Source of the DNA: Miscanthus floridulus
Lineage: Eukaryota; Streptophyta; Magnoliopsida; Poales; Poaceae
DNA length: 64,000 nt
Reading direction: 5' to 3'
NCBI RefSeq assembly: GCF_019320115.1
Contig: NC_089598.1
Span: forward strand, 26,951,491-27,015,490
Below, piece by piece: positions 44,992-55,341 of this stretch. The notes beneath the pieces are model-generated. The model was given only the letters and a program-made list of their open reading frames with translations. It made no database searches and was not told where the DNA came from. The translations under genes and the position numbers were made by a program. Each line of letters starts with the position of its first letter. Positions within the stretch are counted from its first letter, which is position 1.

Positions 44992-47900
44992 TTATGCATC
45001 CATCCAGATACTAGGGTAATATTTCTTTAAATATTTTCCATTTAATGCTCTAGGAAACACAACCCCTTCGAGGGTTTCTAGAATATATGCGTTACCAGGA
45101 ACAAACTGATTTATCCGATATGGACCTTCCCAATTAGGAGACCACTTTCCAAACTTTAAACTTTTAGTCCCAATCGGTAAAACCAGTTTCCAGACCAGAT
45201 CTCCATCGGCAAACTCCTTTATCTTCACCTTCTTGTCATACCATCTGGCTACTCTTTTCTTATTTTCTTCGATGCTAACTAAAGCCCTTAACCGATGACC
45301 CGCCACATCTTCCAACTCATCCTTCATAAGAGTATCATAATCATCGGCTGTCAGCTGATCTTGAGAATGTATTCGCCTAGAGCCAACTTTAATTTCCCAA
45401 GGCAATACTGCATCGTGTCCATATACTAACTGATAAGGCGTTACTTTGGTTGCACCATGATATGACATCCGATATGACCACAAGGCTTCATTTAATACTG
45501 TATGCCACCTCCTAGGATTTTCTTCAATTTTGCGCTTAATGAGTTTGATGATCCCTTTGTTAGAAGCCTCAGCTTGACCATTAGCTTGAGCATAATATGG
45601 AGAAGAATTTAAAACTTTAATTCCCATACCTACAGCAAACTCATCAAATTCTCCTGATGTAAACATAGTACCCTGATCGGTAGTGATAGTCTGAGGAATA
45701 CCAAATCGGTAAACAATATGCTCTTTCATAAAATCAATCATATTAACCGATGTCACCTTTTTCAAAGGAATTGCCTCAACCCATTTTGTGAAATAATCAG
45801 TAGCAACCAGAATAAATTTATGTCCCTTACTCGATAGCGGATAAATCTGACCAATGAGATCAATAGCCCATCCCCGGAACGGCCACGGTTTGATTATAGG
45901 GTTCATAGCCGATGCAGGCACTCTTTGAATATTACCAAACTTTTGACATCCCTGACATCCTTTAAAATATTTAAAACAATCTTCAAGAATAGTTGGCCAA
46001 TAGTATCCATTCCTTCTGATCATCCACTTCATCTTGAAAGCCGATTGATGTGCACCACACACTCCTTCATGAATTTCACCCATCAAAGTTTTCGATTCAT
46101 CACTGCCAACACATCTGAGTAAAACTCCATCTATAGTTCGATAATATAATTCATCATCGAGGAGCACATACTTAGTAGCTTGGAACCTTATATGTCTCTC
46201 AACCTTTCTATGTGGATCCTTTAAATAATCGACAACCTCCTTTCTCCAGTCATCGGTATCAACTGCCGACGTTAGCACTTCCTGAATAGGCTGATATCCT
46301 GAAGCATGATGAGCTAGTCGATTAGCTTCCTCATTATGCAACCGAGAGATATGTTCAAGATGAAAATCTCTAAATCCTTTCAACAACTGCAAACATCTTT
46401 CATAATACGAAATCAAAGCTTCACTTCGGCATTCATAAATTCCAGCCAATTGATTTATAACTAGCATAGAATCACCAAAGATTTCAACAGCATCGGCACG
46501 TATCTCCTTCAGTAATTCTAACCCTTTGATCAAGGCTTGGTATTCAGCCTGATTGTTTGTCGATGTAGCAACAATCGGCAATGAAAACTCATATTTCCTT
46601 CCTTGAGGTGAAATCAACACAATGCCGATACCTGCTCCTTCACCGCATGTGGAACCATCGAAGAAAAGTGTCCAAGGGGTAATCTCCAGAGAGTCCACTG
46701 TATTACAATGCTGAGTAACGAAATCAACCATAACTTGCCCCTTAACTGCATTGGTTGATTCGTAACGTAGTTCAAATTCTGATAATGCTAAAATCCACTT
46801 GCCGATTCTACCACTTAATATTGGCATTGACAGCATGTACTTGACTACGTCGTCTTTGCATATAACCGTACATTCGGTAGATAATAAATAATGTCTCAAT
46901 TTGACACAAGAAAAGTATAAACATAGACATAATTTTTCGACGGCCGAATACCTTGTCTCAGCATCCACTAACCTTCTGCTCAGATAATAAATAACATGTT
47001 CTTTCCCTTCGAATTCTTGAATAAGAGCTGAACCAATAACAATATCATCAGCTAACAAATACAACCTGAAAGGCTTCCCGTGTTGAGGTGGAACTAGCAC
47101 TGGAGGATTTGTTAAATATTTCTTAATTTCACCGAGGGCTAACTGCTGCTCAGCTCCCCATACAAATTCCTGATCGGCTTTCAATTTAAGTAATGGACTG
47201 AAAGCCTTGATCTTACCCGACAGATTAGATATGAATCTTCTAATGAAATTAATCTTACCGATCAAAGATTGCAATTCAGTCTTATTGGCAGGAGCAACCA
47301 CCTTGTTAATTGCATCAATAGACTTCCTACTGATTTCGATGCCCCGCTGATGCACCATAAAACCCAAGAATTGACCTGCCGATACGCCAAATGCACATTT
47401 ATTAGGATTCATCTTCAATCCATGCTTCCTTATACACTCCAGTATCTTTCGCAGATCGGCTAGATGTTTTGTGATATCTCCAGACTTAATCACCACATCA
47501 TCAATGTAGATCTCCACTAATGTGCCGATATATTCATAAAAAATAAAGTTCATAGCTCTCTGATAAGTAGCACCGGCATTTTTCAAGCCAAACGTCATGA
47601 CTACCCACTCAAACAACCCCACATGACCTGGACATCTGAAAGCAGTCTTGGGAATATCTTCTTCAGCCATGAATATTTGATTGTAGCCTGCATTACCATC
47701 CATAAAGCTGATAATCTGATGTCCGGCTGCAGCATCAATCAATAAATCAGCAATCGGCATTGGATAGCCATCCATCGGTGTGGCTTTGTTGAGATTCCTG
47801 AAATCAATACAAACACGAAGTTTTCCATTTTTCTTATAAACAGGAACCACATTAGAGATCCACTCTGCATATCGACACTGCCGAATAAACTTTGCCTCAA

Positions 47901-48228
47901 TTAATTTAGTTATTTCGACCTTAATATCAGGAAGTATATTAGGGTTGCATTGGCGCGCTAGCTGCTGATGTGGCCGAAATCCAGATTTGATAGGTAACCG
48001 ATGTTCAACTACCGATCGGTCTAATCTAGGCATCTCAGTATAATCCCAAGCAAAACAATCTTTATACTCCTTTAACACATCAATTATTTGCTGCTTACAC
48101 TTGGAATCTAACTTAGCACTAATAAAAGTAGGTCTTGGCCTATCGCCATCACCGATATCTACTTCTACTAAATCATCTGCCGATGTGAACCCTTGACCTA
48201 ATTTTCCATCATCGGCAAACCTATCCAT
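44992..48228 (-). CDS. Tat-element pol: reverse transcriptase, RNase H, second RNase H, integrase
   Basis: An uninterrupted 1078-residue frame. Reverse transcriptase covers about residues 75-260, with YAEWISNVVPV, CIDFRNLNKAT and active-site YIDD at 241-244. The retroviral-type RNase H at about 385-480 is degenerate (LLADD where the catalytic DAS is expected). A second RNase H at about 518-650 has FFDGS, NNQAEYQAL and GDSMLVINQ and is the archaeal-like domain typical of Tat. Integrase has the HHCC finger at about 720-765 (HEGVCGAHQ, GCQGCQ) and D790, D851 and E887 as likely catalytic residues. The reading frame starts at an ATG overlapping the protease stop as TAATG. As pol is intact while gag is broken, this copy would need gag from elsewhere. 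Confidence 0.93.
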   Translation of the reverse strand: MDRFADDGKLGQGFTSADDLVEVDIGDGDRPRPTFISAKLDSKCKQQIIDVLKEYKDCFAWDYTEMPRLDRSVVEHRLPIKSGFRPHQQLARQCNPNILPDIKVEITKLIEAKFIRQCRYAEWISNVVPVYKKNGKLRVCIDFRNLNKATPMDGYPMPIADLLIDAAAGHQIISFMDGNAGYNQIFMAEEDIPKTAFRCPGHVGLFEWVVMTFGLKNAGATYQRAMNFIFYEYIGTLVEIYIDDVVIKSGDITKHLADLRKILECIRKHGLKMNPNKCAFGVSAGQFLGFMVHQRGIEISRKSIDAINKVVAPANKTELQSLIGKINFIRRFISNLSGKIKAFSPLLKLKADQEFVWGAEQQLALGEIKKYLTNPPVLVPPQHGKPFRLYLLADDIVIGSALIQEFEGKEHVIYYLSRRLVDAETRYSAVEKLCLCLYFSCVKLRHYLLSTECTVICKDDVVKYMLSMPILSGRIGKWILALSEFELRYESTNAVKGQVMVDFVTQHCNTVDSLEITPWTLFFDGSTCGEGAGIGIVLISPQGRKYEFSLPIVATSTNNQAEYQALIKGLELLKEIRADAVEIFGDSMLVINQLAGIYECRSEALISYYERCLQLLKGFRDFHLEHISRLHNEEANRLAHHASGYQPIQEVLTSAVDTDDWRKEVVDYLKDPHRKVERHIRFQATKYVLLDDELYYRTIDGVLLRCVGSDESKTLMGEIHEGVCGAHQSAFKMKWMIRRNGYYWPTILEDCFKYFKGCQGCQKFGNIQRVPASAMNPIIKPWPFRGWAIDLIGQIYPLSSKGHKFILVATDYFTKWVEAIPLKKVTSVNMIDFMKEHIVYRFGIPQTITTDQGTMFTSGEFDEFAVGMGIKVLNSSPYYAQANGQAEASNKGIIKLIKRKIEENPRRWHTVLNEALWSYRMSYHGATKVTPYQLVYGHDAVLPWEIKVGSRRIHSQDQLTADDYDTLMKDELEDVAGHRLRALVSIEENKKRVARWYDKKVKIKEFADGDLVWKLVLPIGTKSLKFGKWSPNWEGPYRINQFVPGNAYILETLEGVVFPRALNGKYLKKYYPSIWMDA

Positions 48229-48866
48229 TAAAATTCTTCTTCAGAACCGACTGCTTGGATCGGTGGAATTTCATAATCAGCAACTCTAAAGAACTCTTTT
48301 TCCCAAACTTCTCCTGATATGCATTTAGTTCGCTCATAAGTATCTGATTCTGCCGATGCGATGATATAAGAAGAATCACCAGGGACAACCTCAATCTTAT
48401 CCCCAATCCACTGTACGAGGCATTGATGCATTGTAGAAGGAACACAACAATTAGCATGAATCCAATCCCTCCCTAGAAGCAGATTATATGCACCCTTGCC
48501 GTTAATAACAAAGAACGTCGTCGGTAAGGTTTTGCTGCCGATGGTCAATTCAACGCATACTGCCCCTTTAGCCGGCGACACATTGCCTTCAAAATCTTTC
48601 AGCATTATATCGGTTTTGGTCAAGTCTTGATCTCCCTTACCAAGTTTCCGATACATCACATAAGGCATAATATTAATCGCAGCCCCTCCATCAATAAGTA
48701 CCTTAGACACAGGCTGTCCATCAACTCTGCCCTTCACAAACAAAGCCTTAAGATACTGTCTCTCGTCATCGGTAGGTTTCTCAAAAACAGCCATCATTGG
48801 ATCTAGTGTCAACTGAGCTACTTGATCAGAGAGAACAACTTCTTCCTCATTATCAGATAGTGCCAA
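48228..48866 (-). CDS. Tat-element aspartic protease region
   Basis: An open frame of 212 residues. The protease signature VLIDGGAAINIMP lies at about residues 57-69, followed by YNLLLGRDWI. It processes Gag-Pol during particle assembly. It is separated from the upstream gag frame by a homopolymer frameshift (A7 on the plus strand near 48866-48872) and from pol by a stop-start overlap. In the ancestor gag and protease were probably one frame. Confidence 0.85.
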   Translation of the reverse strand: MALSDNEEEVVLSDQVAQLTLDPMMAVFEKPTDDERQYLKALFVKGRVDGQPVSKVLIDGGAAINIMPYVMYRKLGKGDQDLTKTDIMLKDFEGNVSPAKGAVCVELTIGSKTLPTTFFVINGKGAYNLLLGRDWIHANCCVPSTMHQCLVQWIGDKIEVVPGDSSYIIASAESDTYERTKCISGEVWEKEFFRVADYEIPPIQAVGSEEEF

Positions 48867-51800
48867 AAAAATTCCATCGGCAACATGAATACCATATTAA
48901 CATCTGCCGATGGACCCTTATTTTTGTGTTTTACCTGCCACTGCTGATGACCGGACTTCTCATTGGAGGAATTTTCCTCTTGGTATAAATCTTCCTGACG
49001 CTCACGTTGCATCCTCCTTCTCTGTGTCTTTGTTAGACCCTCCAGGCACCATCGAGGAAACTTGGTATTCCAAACCGGCTGATAACAGGTCCTAGTCGAT
49101 TCCACACGGCGTGTATTAGGGTCCCTGTAGAATATTTCCTCATCGGGAACTCTTGCATTTGCCATTTCCTCAAGCTCCTCTTGATTCCTCGGAAAACATC
49201 TAGCGCGTTTACCAAGCCTTTCATGTACACTAAGTCTGCCCCCCAGCCGATCATGTACTGATGCTCTGCTTCTAATTGGCTCATTGATAAATAAACCCCG
49301 ATTGCCAGGTTGAAATCTTCTTTCTGACCGATTGACCCCATAATAACCATTGCACTCAGGGCAATTTTCAACAGTTGGCAATTTAATACCTTCTTCCCAG
49401 CAATGGATAAAAAACGGGCACCTCCAATGATCTTTATGCCGATGCCATTCTTCCCGACGTTTTTCTTCTTGCTGTTGTCGATATCGATCATTATGCTGAC
49501 GCCAACCCTCCTGCTGCCTTCGATGAGTAATCACAATGCCAGGTCAAGGAGGTTTTTTGGAACTACTGCTTTCTCCCAGCAATCCGTTACTTCTTGCATC
49601 ATCGGTAGTTATCCGATGTTGGGGATCCACTGATGCGTTTTTCTCAGCAGCCTCGGACGTCAATACCTTGGTCTTCCCTTTGGCCTCCAACGTATTTGCT
49701 GGAAAGGGGTGTTGATCAATTTTCATCGGCCTTTGGGCATTAGAAGTACCAAACTTAATTCTCCCAGATTCAATAGCCGATTGTAACTGTTGCCTGAACA
49801 CCTTGCACTCATTTGTACTGTGTGAAGTTGCATTGTGCCATTTGCAGTACAAGATCTTCTTCAACTCTTCTGCTGATGGGATCACGTGATTAGGTGACAG
49901 CTTAATTTGGCCCTCTTGAAGCAGAAGATCAAATATTTTGTCAGCCTTGGTGATATCAAAGGTAAACTTTTCTGGCTCTTTTTGACCAAAGGGACAAGAT
50001 ATCGGCTTTTTATTCTTAACCCACTCAGCTAAGCCGATAACTGGTTCTTCATCAGAATCAGAATCTCCTACTTCTTCAACAAATGATACCTTTTTACTCT
50101 AATTCTTTTTAGGCTCAAAAACCCTAGTATCTTGATCGGAGATCCTTTGCACATGATGACTGAGGCTTTCAAATTCCTGAGAAGCATATCTGTCTTTAAG
50201 ATGTGGCAATAACCCTTGGAAAGCCAGATCGGCAAGCTGCCGATCATCCAGCACCAGACTGTAGCACTTATTTTTTACATCTCATAATCTTTGCACAAAG
50301 CTCTCTACCGATTCATCATTGTGCTGTCTCAATCTTACTAAATCGGTAAGCTTCTTCTCATGGATTCCAGCAAAGAAATACTTATGAAATTGTTTTTCTA
50401 GATCAGCCCAGGTAATAATAGAATTTGGTGGTAATGAAATGAACCACGTAAACGCCGATCCAGACAAAGATGATGAAAATAATCGAACTCTTAATTCATC
50501 TCTGCTAGCTGCCTCTCCACATTGAATAATGAAGCGATTGACATGTTCCATTGTTGATGTATCATCCTGCCCGGAGAATTTAGTGAAATCTGGTACCTTG
50601 AACCGATTTGGGAGAGGAATTAAATCATATGCAGGAGGATATGGAGTCCGATAAGAATAAGTATTGACCTTGGGCTTTATCCCAAACTGATCCTTCATAA
50701 TTTCTGCTATCCTATCGGCCCAAAAAGCATCAGCTTCCTACTAACGAACTGGCTGAATTTCTATAGGAGGTACCTGCTGATATCCTTCCACATATCTTTG
50801 TGGCCCACGATCTCCAGCAATCGGCATATTAGCCGTTACTTGTGGTCCGTTAACCTATTGGAAAGGATTCATCGGCTGAGCTGCCGATGCTTGATTCTGG
50901 ACACCAGCTTGCATATAACCTTGTTGAATCCCTGCAATCTGTTGATTTTGCTGAACTGTATGTTGAACAGGTAACTGTCCTGACCAACCATTATTAGAAC
51001 TCACCAGTACAAAACTTACCGATGGCTGGTAATTTGCTGACATTGTTGGATAATTATAACCAGCTTGAGGCATAAACTGAACCTCGGTTTGACTCATAAC
51101 AGGGCCTTTCTGCTGCATCGGCAGTAAGCTTGCCGATGGATTTGAACTGGGCGTTTGAACCAAAGGCATCTGGAAAGCCCCTGGAGTTGGTTGCACAGTA
51201 GTTGTTGTGGCATATTGAGGTACTTGGGCCATCGGTGAAATAGCCGATGGTATAGGAGTTTTACCTACTGCTTCAAACACTTGAGGTAATCCAGGATTGA
51301 AAGCAGATGACTCCGGAGGCATACCATATCCCCACCAATTAGTAGGAATCTGGCTATTCTGAGACACAGGGCCTGACATAGCTGATGCCGATAGATCCGT
51401 ACTAAGCTGAATTCGTCCTCCTGGTAGTACCGGATTTGATCGTATCGGTGTAGATTGAATATTAGGTAAGCCTGCCGATACTGGAGAAGAAGTAACTTCT
51501 GTACCCACAACGGCCGAGGAAGCCGATGGAGTATTGACAGATGCCAGCTCTGGTTGGTGATAGGCAGGCCCAACATAATGCGGTGACGCTTGTCCTTCTT
51601 TGAGAGTTCGAACCACAGCATTATGAACAGTATTGGACAACACATTGGAATGATTAATCAAAGCATGATTTACTACAGAATTAACCATCTCTTGAAGTTT
51701 ACCAGGATTGGAGTCAAAGGTAACCTGCCGAGGCAACGGCAAATCTTGCTTCTGGATGACTTGTCCACTCTTGTTCAGGCTAAATGATTTCAGACAAAGC

Positions 51801-51943
51801 TGCCTGTATTCTTCTACGGCCTTTTCCATAGCCTGCCTCTGTTCTTCCTTAAGATCTTCTTCTGATACCGCGATAATATTCCCCGCATCGATCTCGGAAT
51901 TGAACATATTGATCGGATTGATTTGTCCCACTGGGCGTGCCAA
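48867..51943 (-). pseudogene. Tat-element gag, interrupted
   Basis: The first ATG is at 51907 (MFNSEIDAGN), although the frame is open from the LTR edge. A Gln/Pro/Ser-rich N-terminal part runs to about 50855. The capsid-like retrotransposon gag core (FTKFSGQDD, GSAFTWFISLP, LEKQFHKYFFAG) is at 50698-50282, and the basic C-terminal part with CPFFIHCWEEG and CPEC is near 49400. It is broken by TAG codons near 50843, 50741 (two in a row) and 50100, by TGA codons near 50285 and 49542, and by the frameshift next to the protease. Each stop fits CAG-to-TAG or CGA-to-TGA. Confidence 0.85.
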
Positions 51944-51949
51944 AAGATG

Positions 51950-52749
51950 TGTTGATGCAAAAGTGGATCTGCAAACACAAAGGGCTAATACCCGAATCGG
52001 TATCCAAGGCGTGCCAGCCGATTTGACCTGTTAATCGATAAGGATGAAGATACGAGCACTTTGGTCCTGACAACAGCGATACGCCTAGAAGTCACGGCCA
52101 AGAGGTACTCACGCGGAACTCGAGGATCGCCGAAGGTCGCACTGAAGCGATGCAGCTCGCCGAATCGATGAGAACTCGTAAAGAGAAAATAATGCAAATT
52201 GACGAAGTCGCCGAAAAGTAAGTAGATGCAAATAGGAGTAAAAATTGGTTTTGATATTGATTGATATATGTATTTACATTGCCCCTCACTCCATATTTAT
52301 ACCCTGATCTAAAGAGACACAACCAAACACAACTAGGACACCAAGCCCATATCTAGGGAAACACGTGACTCTTACATGAATCATACTCTAACAAATATAG
52401 AAAAGGAAATCAACTCCTATCTATTTCCCTGTCCGCCTTAATTACGATGGAAATCTCACTGTCCTTCTTCCCATCGGCATACCCCCTGTTTCATCGGCAA
52501 TAGTCTTCAAGTCTTCCCTCATCAGTATACTCCTTGTTTCATCGGCAGTAGTCCTCAAATCTCCCTTCATCGGCATACTCCCTGTTTCATCGGCAGTAGT
52601 CTTCAAGCCTCCCTTCATCGGCATCACCAGCTATCGGCAACCATCTTTACAAGCTGGCTTTCATCGGCTATCAAAGTTATACGGTAACTTTCCCCTTGCC
52701 GATTAGTCTACTCCGAACATTTTAACACATGCAAAAAACGGTGTCAATA
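51950..52749 (-). repeat. 5' LTR (800 bp) of the Tat element
   Basis: This LTR is upstream of gag in the element's own orientation. On the minus strand a TATA box (GGGTATAAATAT, 52293-52304) marks the likely promoter. The same three 48-bp tandem units lie at 52475-52625. Confidence 0.95.
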
Positions 52750-52754
52750 GATCC

Positions 52755-54959
52755 CTGGCCAAAAGAAACAGAAGTGATTGTTTGCTAAGCACAAGCTTAA
52801 GTCTTCGCCTAGCCAATACTTCCTGGGTTGATCGTGTCGGCCTGTACATCTTCAAAAAATGGCATGGACCCTAGCTCGTCTTAGGCGAACACCACGGCTC
52901 ACGGTCTTCCAATCCAGGGTCATGGAGATTGACGGGAATCAAAAAGAGCGGCTAAGGGGGAAAAGAAGCAGTTCTAGTCTCTCTCAATCCATCCGCCATT
53001 ATAATGGACGGAAACCAAGAGAGGGTGGAACGGGGGAGTGAAGAGAAGGGAGGTGGTCTACTTCTTACAATCCACACGCCATGGCAAGAGACGGGGCATC
53101 GAAAGGAGTGACACACAAGAGAACTCGAGTGCCCAACTACTTGTACGGTACCATGACCTAGGTGCACTAAATGAACTAAGACATCTGTAGGGTTCTTAGC
53201 GGTGCGGTTGTCACCTTGAGAACCAAAGAAATGCTACAGTCTAAATAGGTACAAGCATACAAGGGCTTAAGCACGATAGAACCAAAAGAGAGGGACACGA
53301 GATTCAGCTTCCTTTGATCCACTCGCCATAGCAAACGATGGGAATCAAAGGAATGGAATCAAGAGAGCAATAAACACCAAACAATGAAGGGCTCAATCCA
53401 CATCTTACTAGATCGATGAGGATTGAGAACAAGAGAGGAGAGAAGAATGGAATCCACACTCTTTTGACCAACTCGTCATGGAACAGATGAAGGTTGGAAG
53501 AAAGGGGACACAATCCCACGATCCAAACCCACTCGTAGGGTACCACGGTCGTACAACTAAATCAGCACAAGGCTATCCCTAAGGTACGCAGCGATGCGGT
53601 TGTCACCGCTAGATTCGAAGGAACACTATGGTCAATGTGGTACAAGCATACGAGGTGGTTAGGATAAACAAGCGAGCAAAAGAGGTAAAGCCCGATGGTC
53701 ATGGCAAGGCAACTTGTGGCCATGAGCTTTACCTAAATGAGTTGGCTTCTGTAAGTCCCACGATGGTTGTCCCCTAGTTGTCCCACTAGGCTAGGTCACC
53801 AATGGTTCGCCAAGTGTGGGTGGAAGCGCACCAACGTCAAATCCATGTGGCCTCGTCCAAGGGCCAAATAGGGTCGCTAACTATCATAGATCGATAGAGA
53901 CAACTAAAACACGAGAGAGGGGATATGCTCGGTGTCGCGGTCATGGTGAGATGAACTCATGATCATAACGCTCAAGCTTATCGCTCTCTCAACCGGCTCG
54001 ATGGCATGACATAGGCAACAACACAGACACACGAAGAACCGACAACACAAACAAGCGATGGAGTAGCACTTATCCATAGCAATAAGAGATTAGACCGACG
54101 GTGAAGGCATGACATAAGCATAGATAAAGATATCATGTATGAAGTATGAATGATGATATATAGATGTATTAGTAAGTATGAATGATGATAAAAAGGAGGT
54201 TTTGTTGACGTCGGGGATGGCATCGATGGAGTTCAAAAGTTCAACCTTGATGGTGAAGGGCTGCTGTGGCTCGCTCCAGCAGGCTATGGTTCGCTTGCTA
54301 TCGGCCAGTTATGGCTTGCCACGGCTTGCTGCAGCTTGGCCACGGCTTGCTGCAGGTGGCCGAGGTTGGCTGTTGTCCCCTAGAAAGGGGTAGCAGGTGG
54401 CTAGGAGGCGACGAAGCTCTGATGTCATGGAATAGGGCAGCCAAGCCGAGGAAGGAGCAAGGTGTAGCCTCCCTGCATGGTGAAAGACAGTGGCATGAAG
54501 GCCGATCTCAGCATGATAGCGATGGAAAGAGGGAAGGAGAGGAACTTGGACCTTGGGAGCTAACCAGCGGTAGAGGAGATCGTGCTCTAGTGCGGCGGCA
54601 CTGCTATTCTCCGGTGAGGTGGTCGGCGCTGCGGTCAGCAGCTCTGGTTCCCGGCTCCTGGTGGTGGCGAGCAAGGGTGGTTTATCGGTGGGTCATCAGT
54701 GAGGTAGTGGTGTTGGCCACGGACGGAATGGAGGAGGGCAAGGTGGTGTTGATCATGGTGGTTGGAGGCCATGGCAAGCAGTAGGAGGATGTGCTCCTAG
54801 GCATTGGTGCTCGGCTCCCTAGCGTGGCTCGGTGGGGTGCTGGCGGAGAGGACAACTTGACAAGGAGGGGAGTCGATGAAATCTGGTCAGCAGTCTACCA
54901 AGGGGTATACTCACGGTAGTAGATGATCGGTGGAGGTGCGCATAATAGGAATTGGATGG
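52755..54959. repeat. repeat R copy 2, right part, then non-coding DNA of unknown origin
   Basis: 52755-52957 continues repeat R and matches 30211-30412. From 52958 there is no partner in this window. The stretch contains loosely repeated phrases (for example TCCATCCGCCATTATAATGG, CCACTCGCCATAGCAAACG and GGTGCGGTTGTCACC-like pieces near 53210 and 53600), suggesting more of the same repeat. Open frames near 54180-54790 are low-complexity with no domain. Confidence 0.5.
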
Positions 54960-55341
54960 TGACACAAGGCACAGGGACAGCGATTTAGACCGGCTCGGGT
55001 TGTCTGATTGACGTAATACCCTATGTTCGTTGTCTTTGTTGGATTGTATTGAATATGAGATGAATTCGAGGGGGTCCCTACCCACCTTATATAGTCTGGG
55101 GAGCAGAGTTACAATTCAGTTAGATCTAGATCTATTTGGGTATATGGTAAGTATTTACAAGGAATACGATATCTATCATATCCGAATAAATCCTTCTCTA
55201 TCTTCAAGATTCCTTCCTAAAACCATGTGATGCATACCGATCAGTGTCTTACATCACACGCATTCTTCTTTTGGGCTGGACCTCTCCTGGTGGTGCGGCC
55301 CATGTCCATTGTCATAGGTACCTGGGGTTATACCCCCCACA
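54960..55341 (-). repeat. 3' LTR of an older minus-strand retroelement
   Basis: On the minus strand it starts TGTGGGGGGTATAACCCC at 55341 and ends CCTTGTGTCA at 54960. A TATA box reads CTATATAAGG near 55090. The DNA before it (GGCGCTCGGGGACTAGC on the minus strand) looks like a polypurine-side junction. Confidence 0.65.

Larger units (their letters stand above)
40380..52754 (-). mobile_element. complete Tat-lineage Ty3/gypsy retrotransposon with an antisense extra gene
   Basis: The element (40385-52749) is flanked by the 5-bp duplication GATCC at 40380-40384 and 52750-52754. It has two 800-bp LTRs starting TGTTGATGC and ending GTGTCAACA or GTGTCAATA. The order on the minus strand is 5' LTR, gag, protease, RT, RNase H, second RNase H, integrase. 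This is followed by a 3.8-kb downstream region that holds a gene on the opposite strand, then a purine run and the 3' LTR. A second RNase H and extra open frames after pol are hallmarks of the Tat lineage (family knowledge). Ten differences between the LTRs (1.25%) indicate insertion well under a million years ago, using the usual grass rate. Confidence 0.95.

Noticed and set aside
54178..54784. 172-codon plus-strand frame after repeat R
   Set aside because: Low-complexity composition with no domain and no start or splice context. It is more likely repeat DNA.
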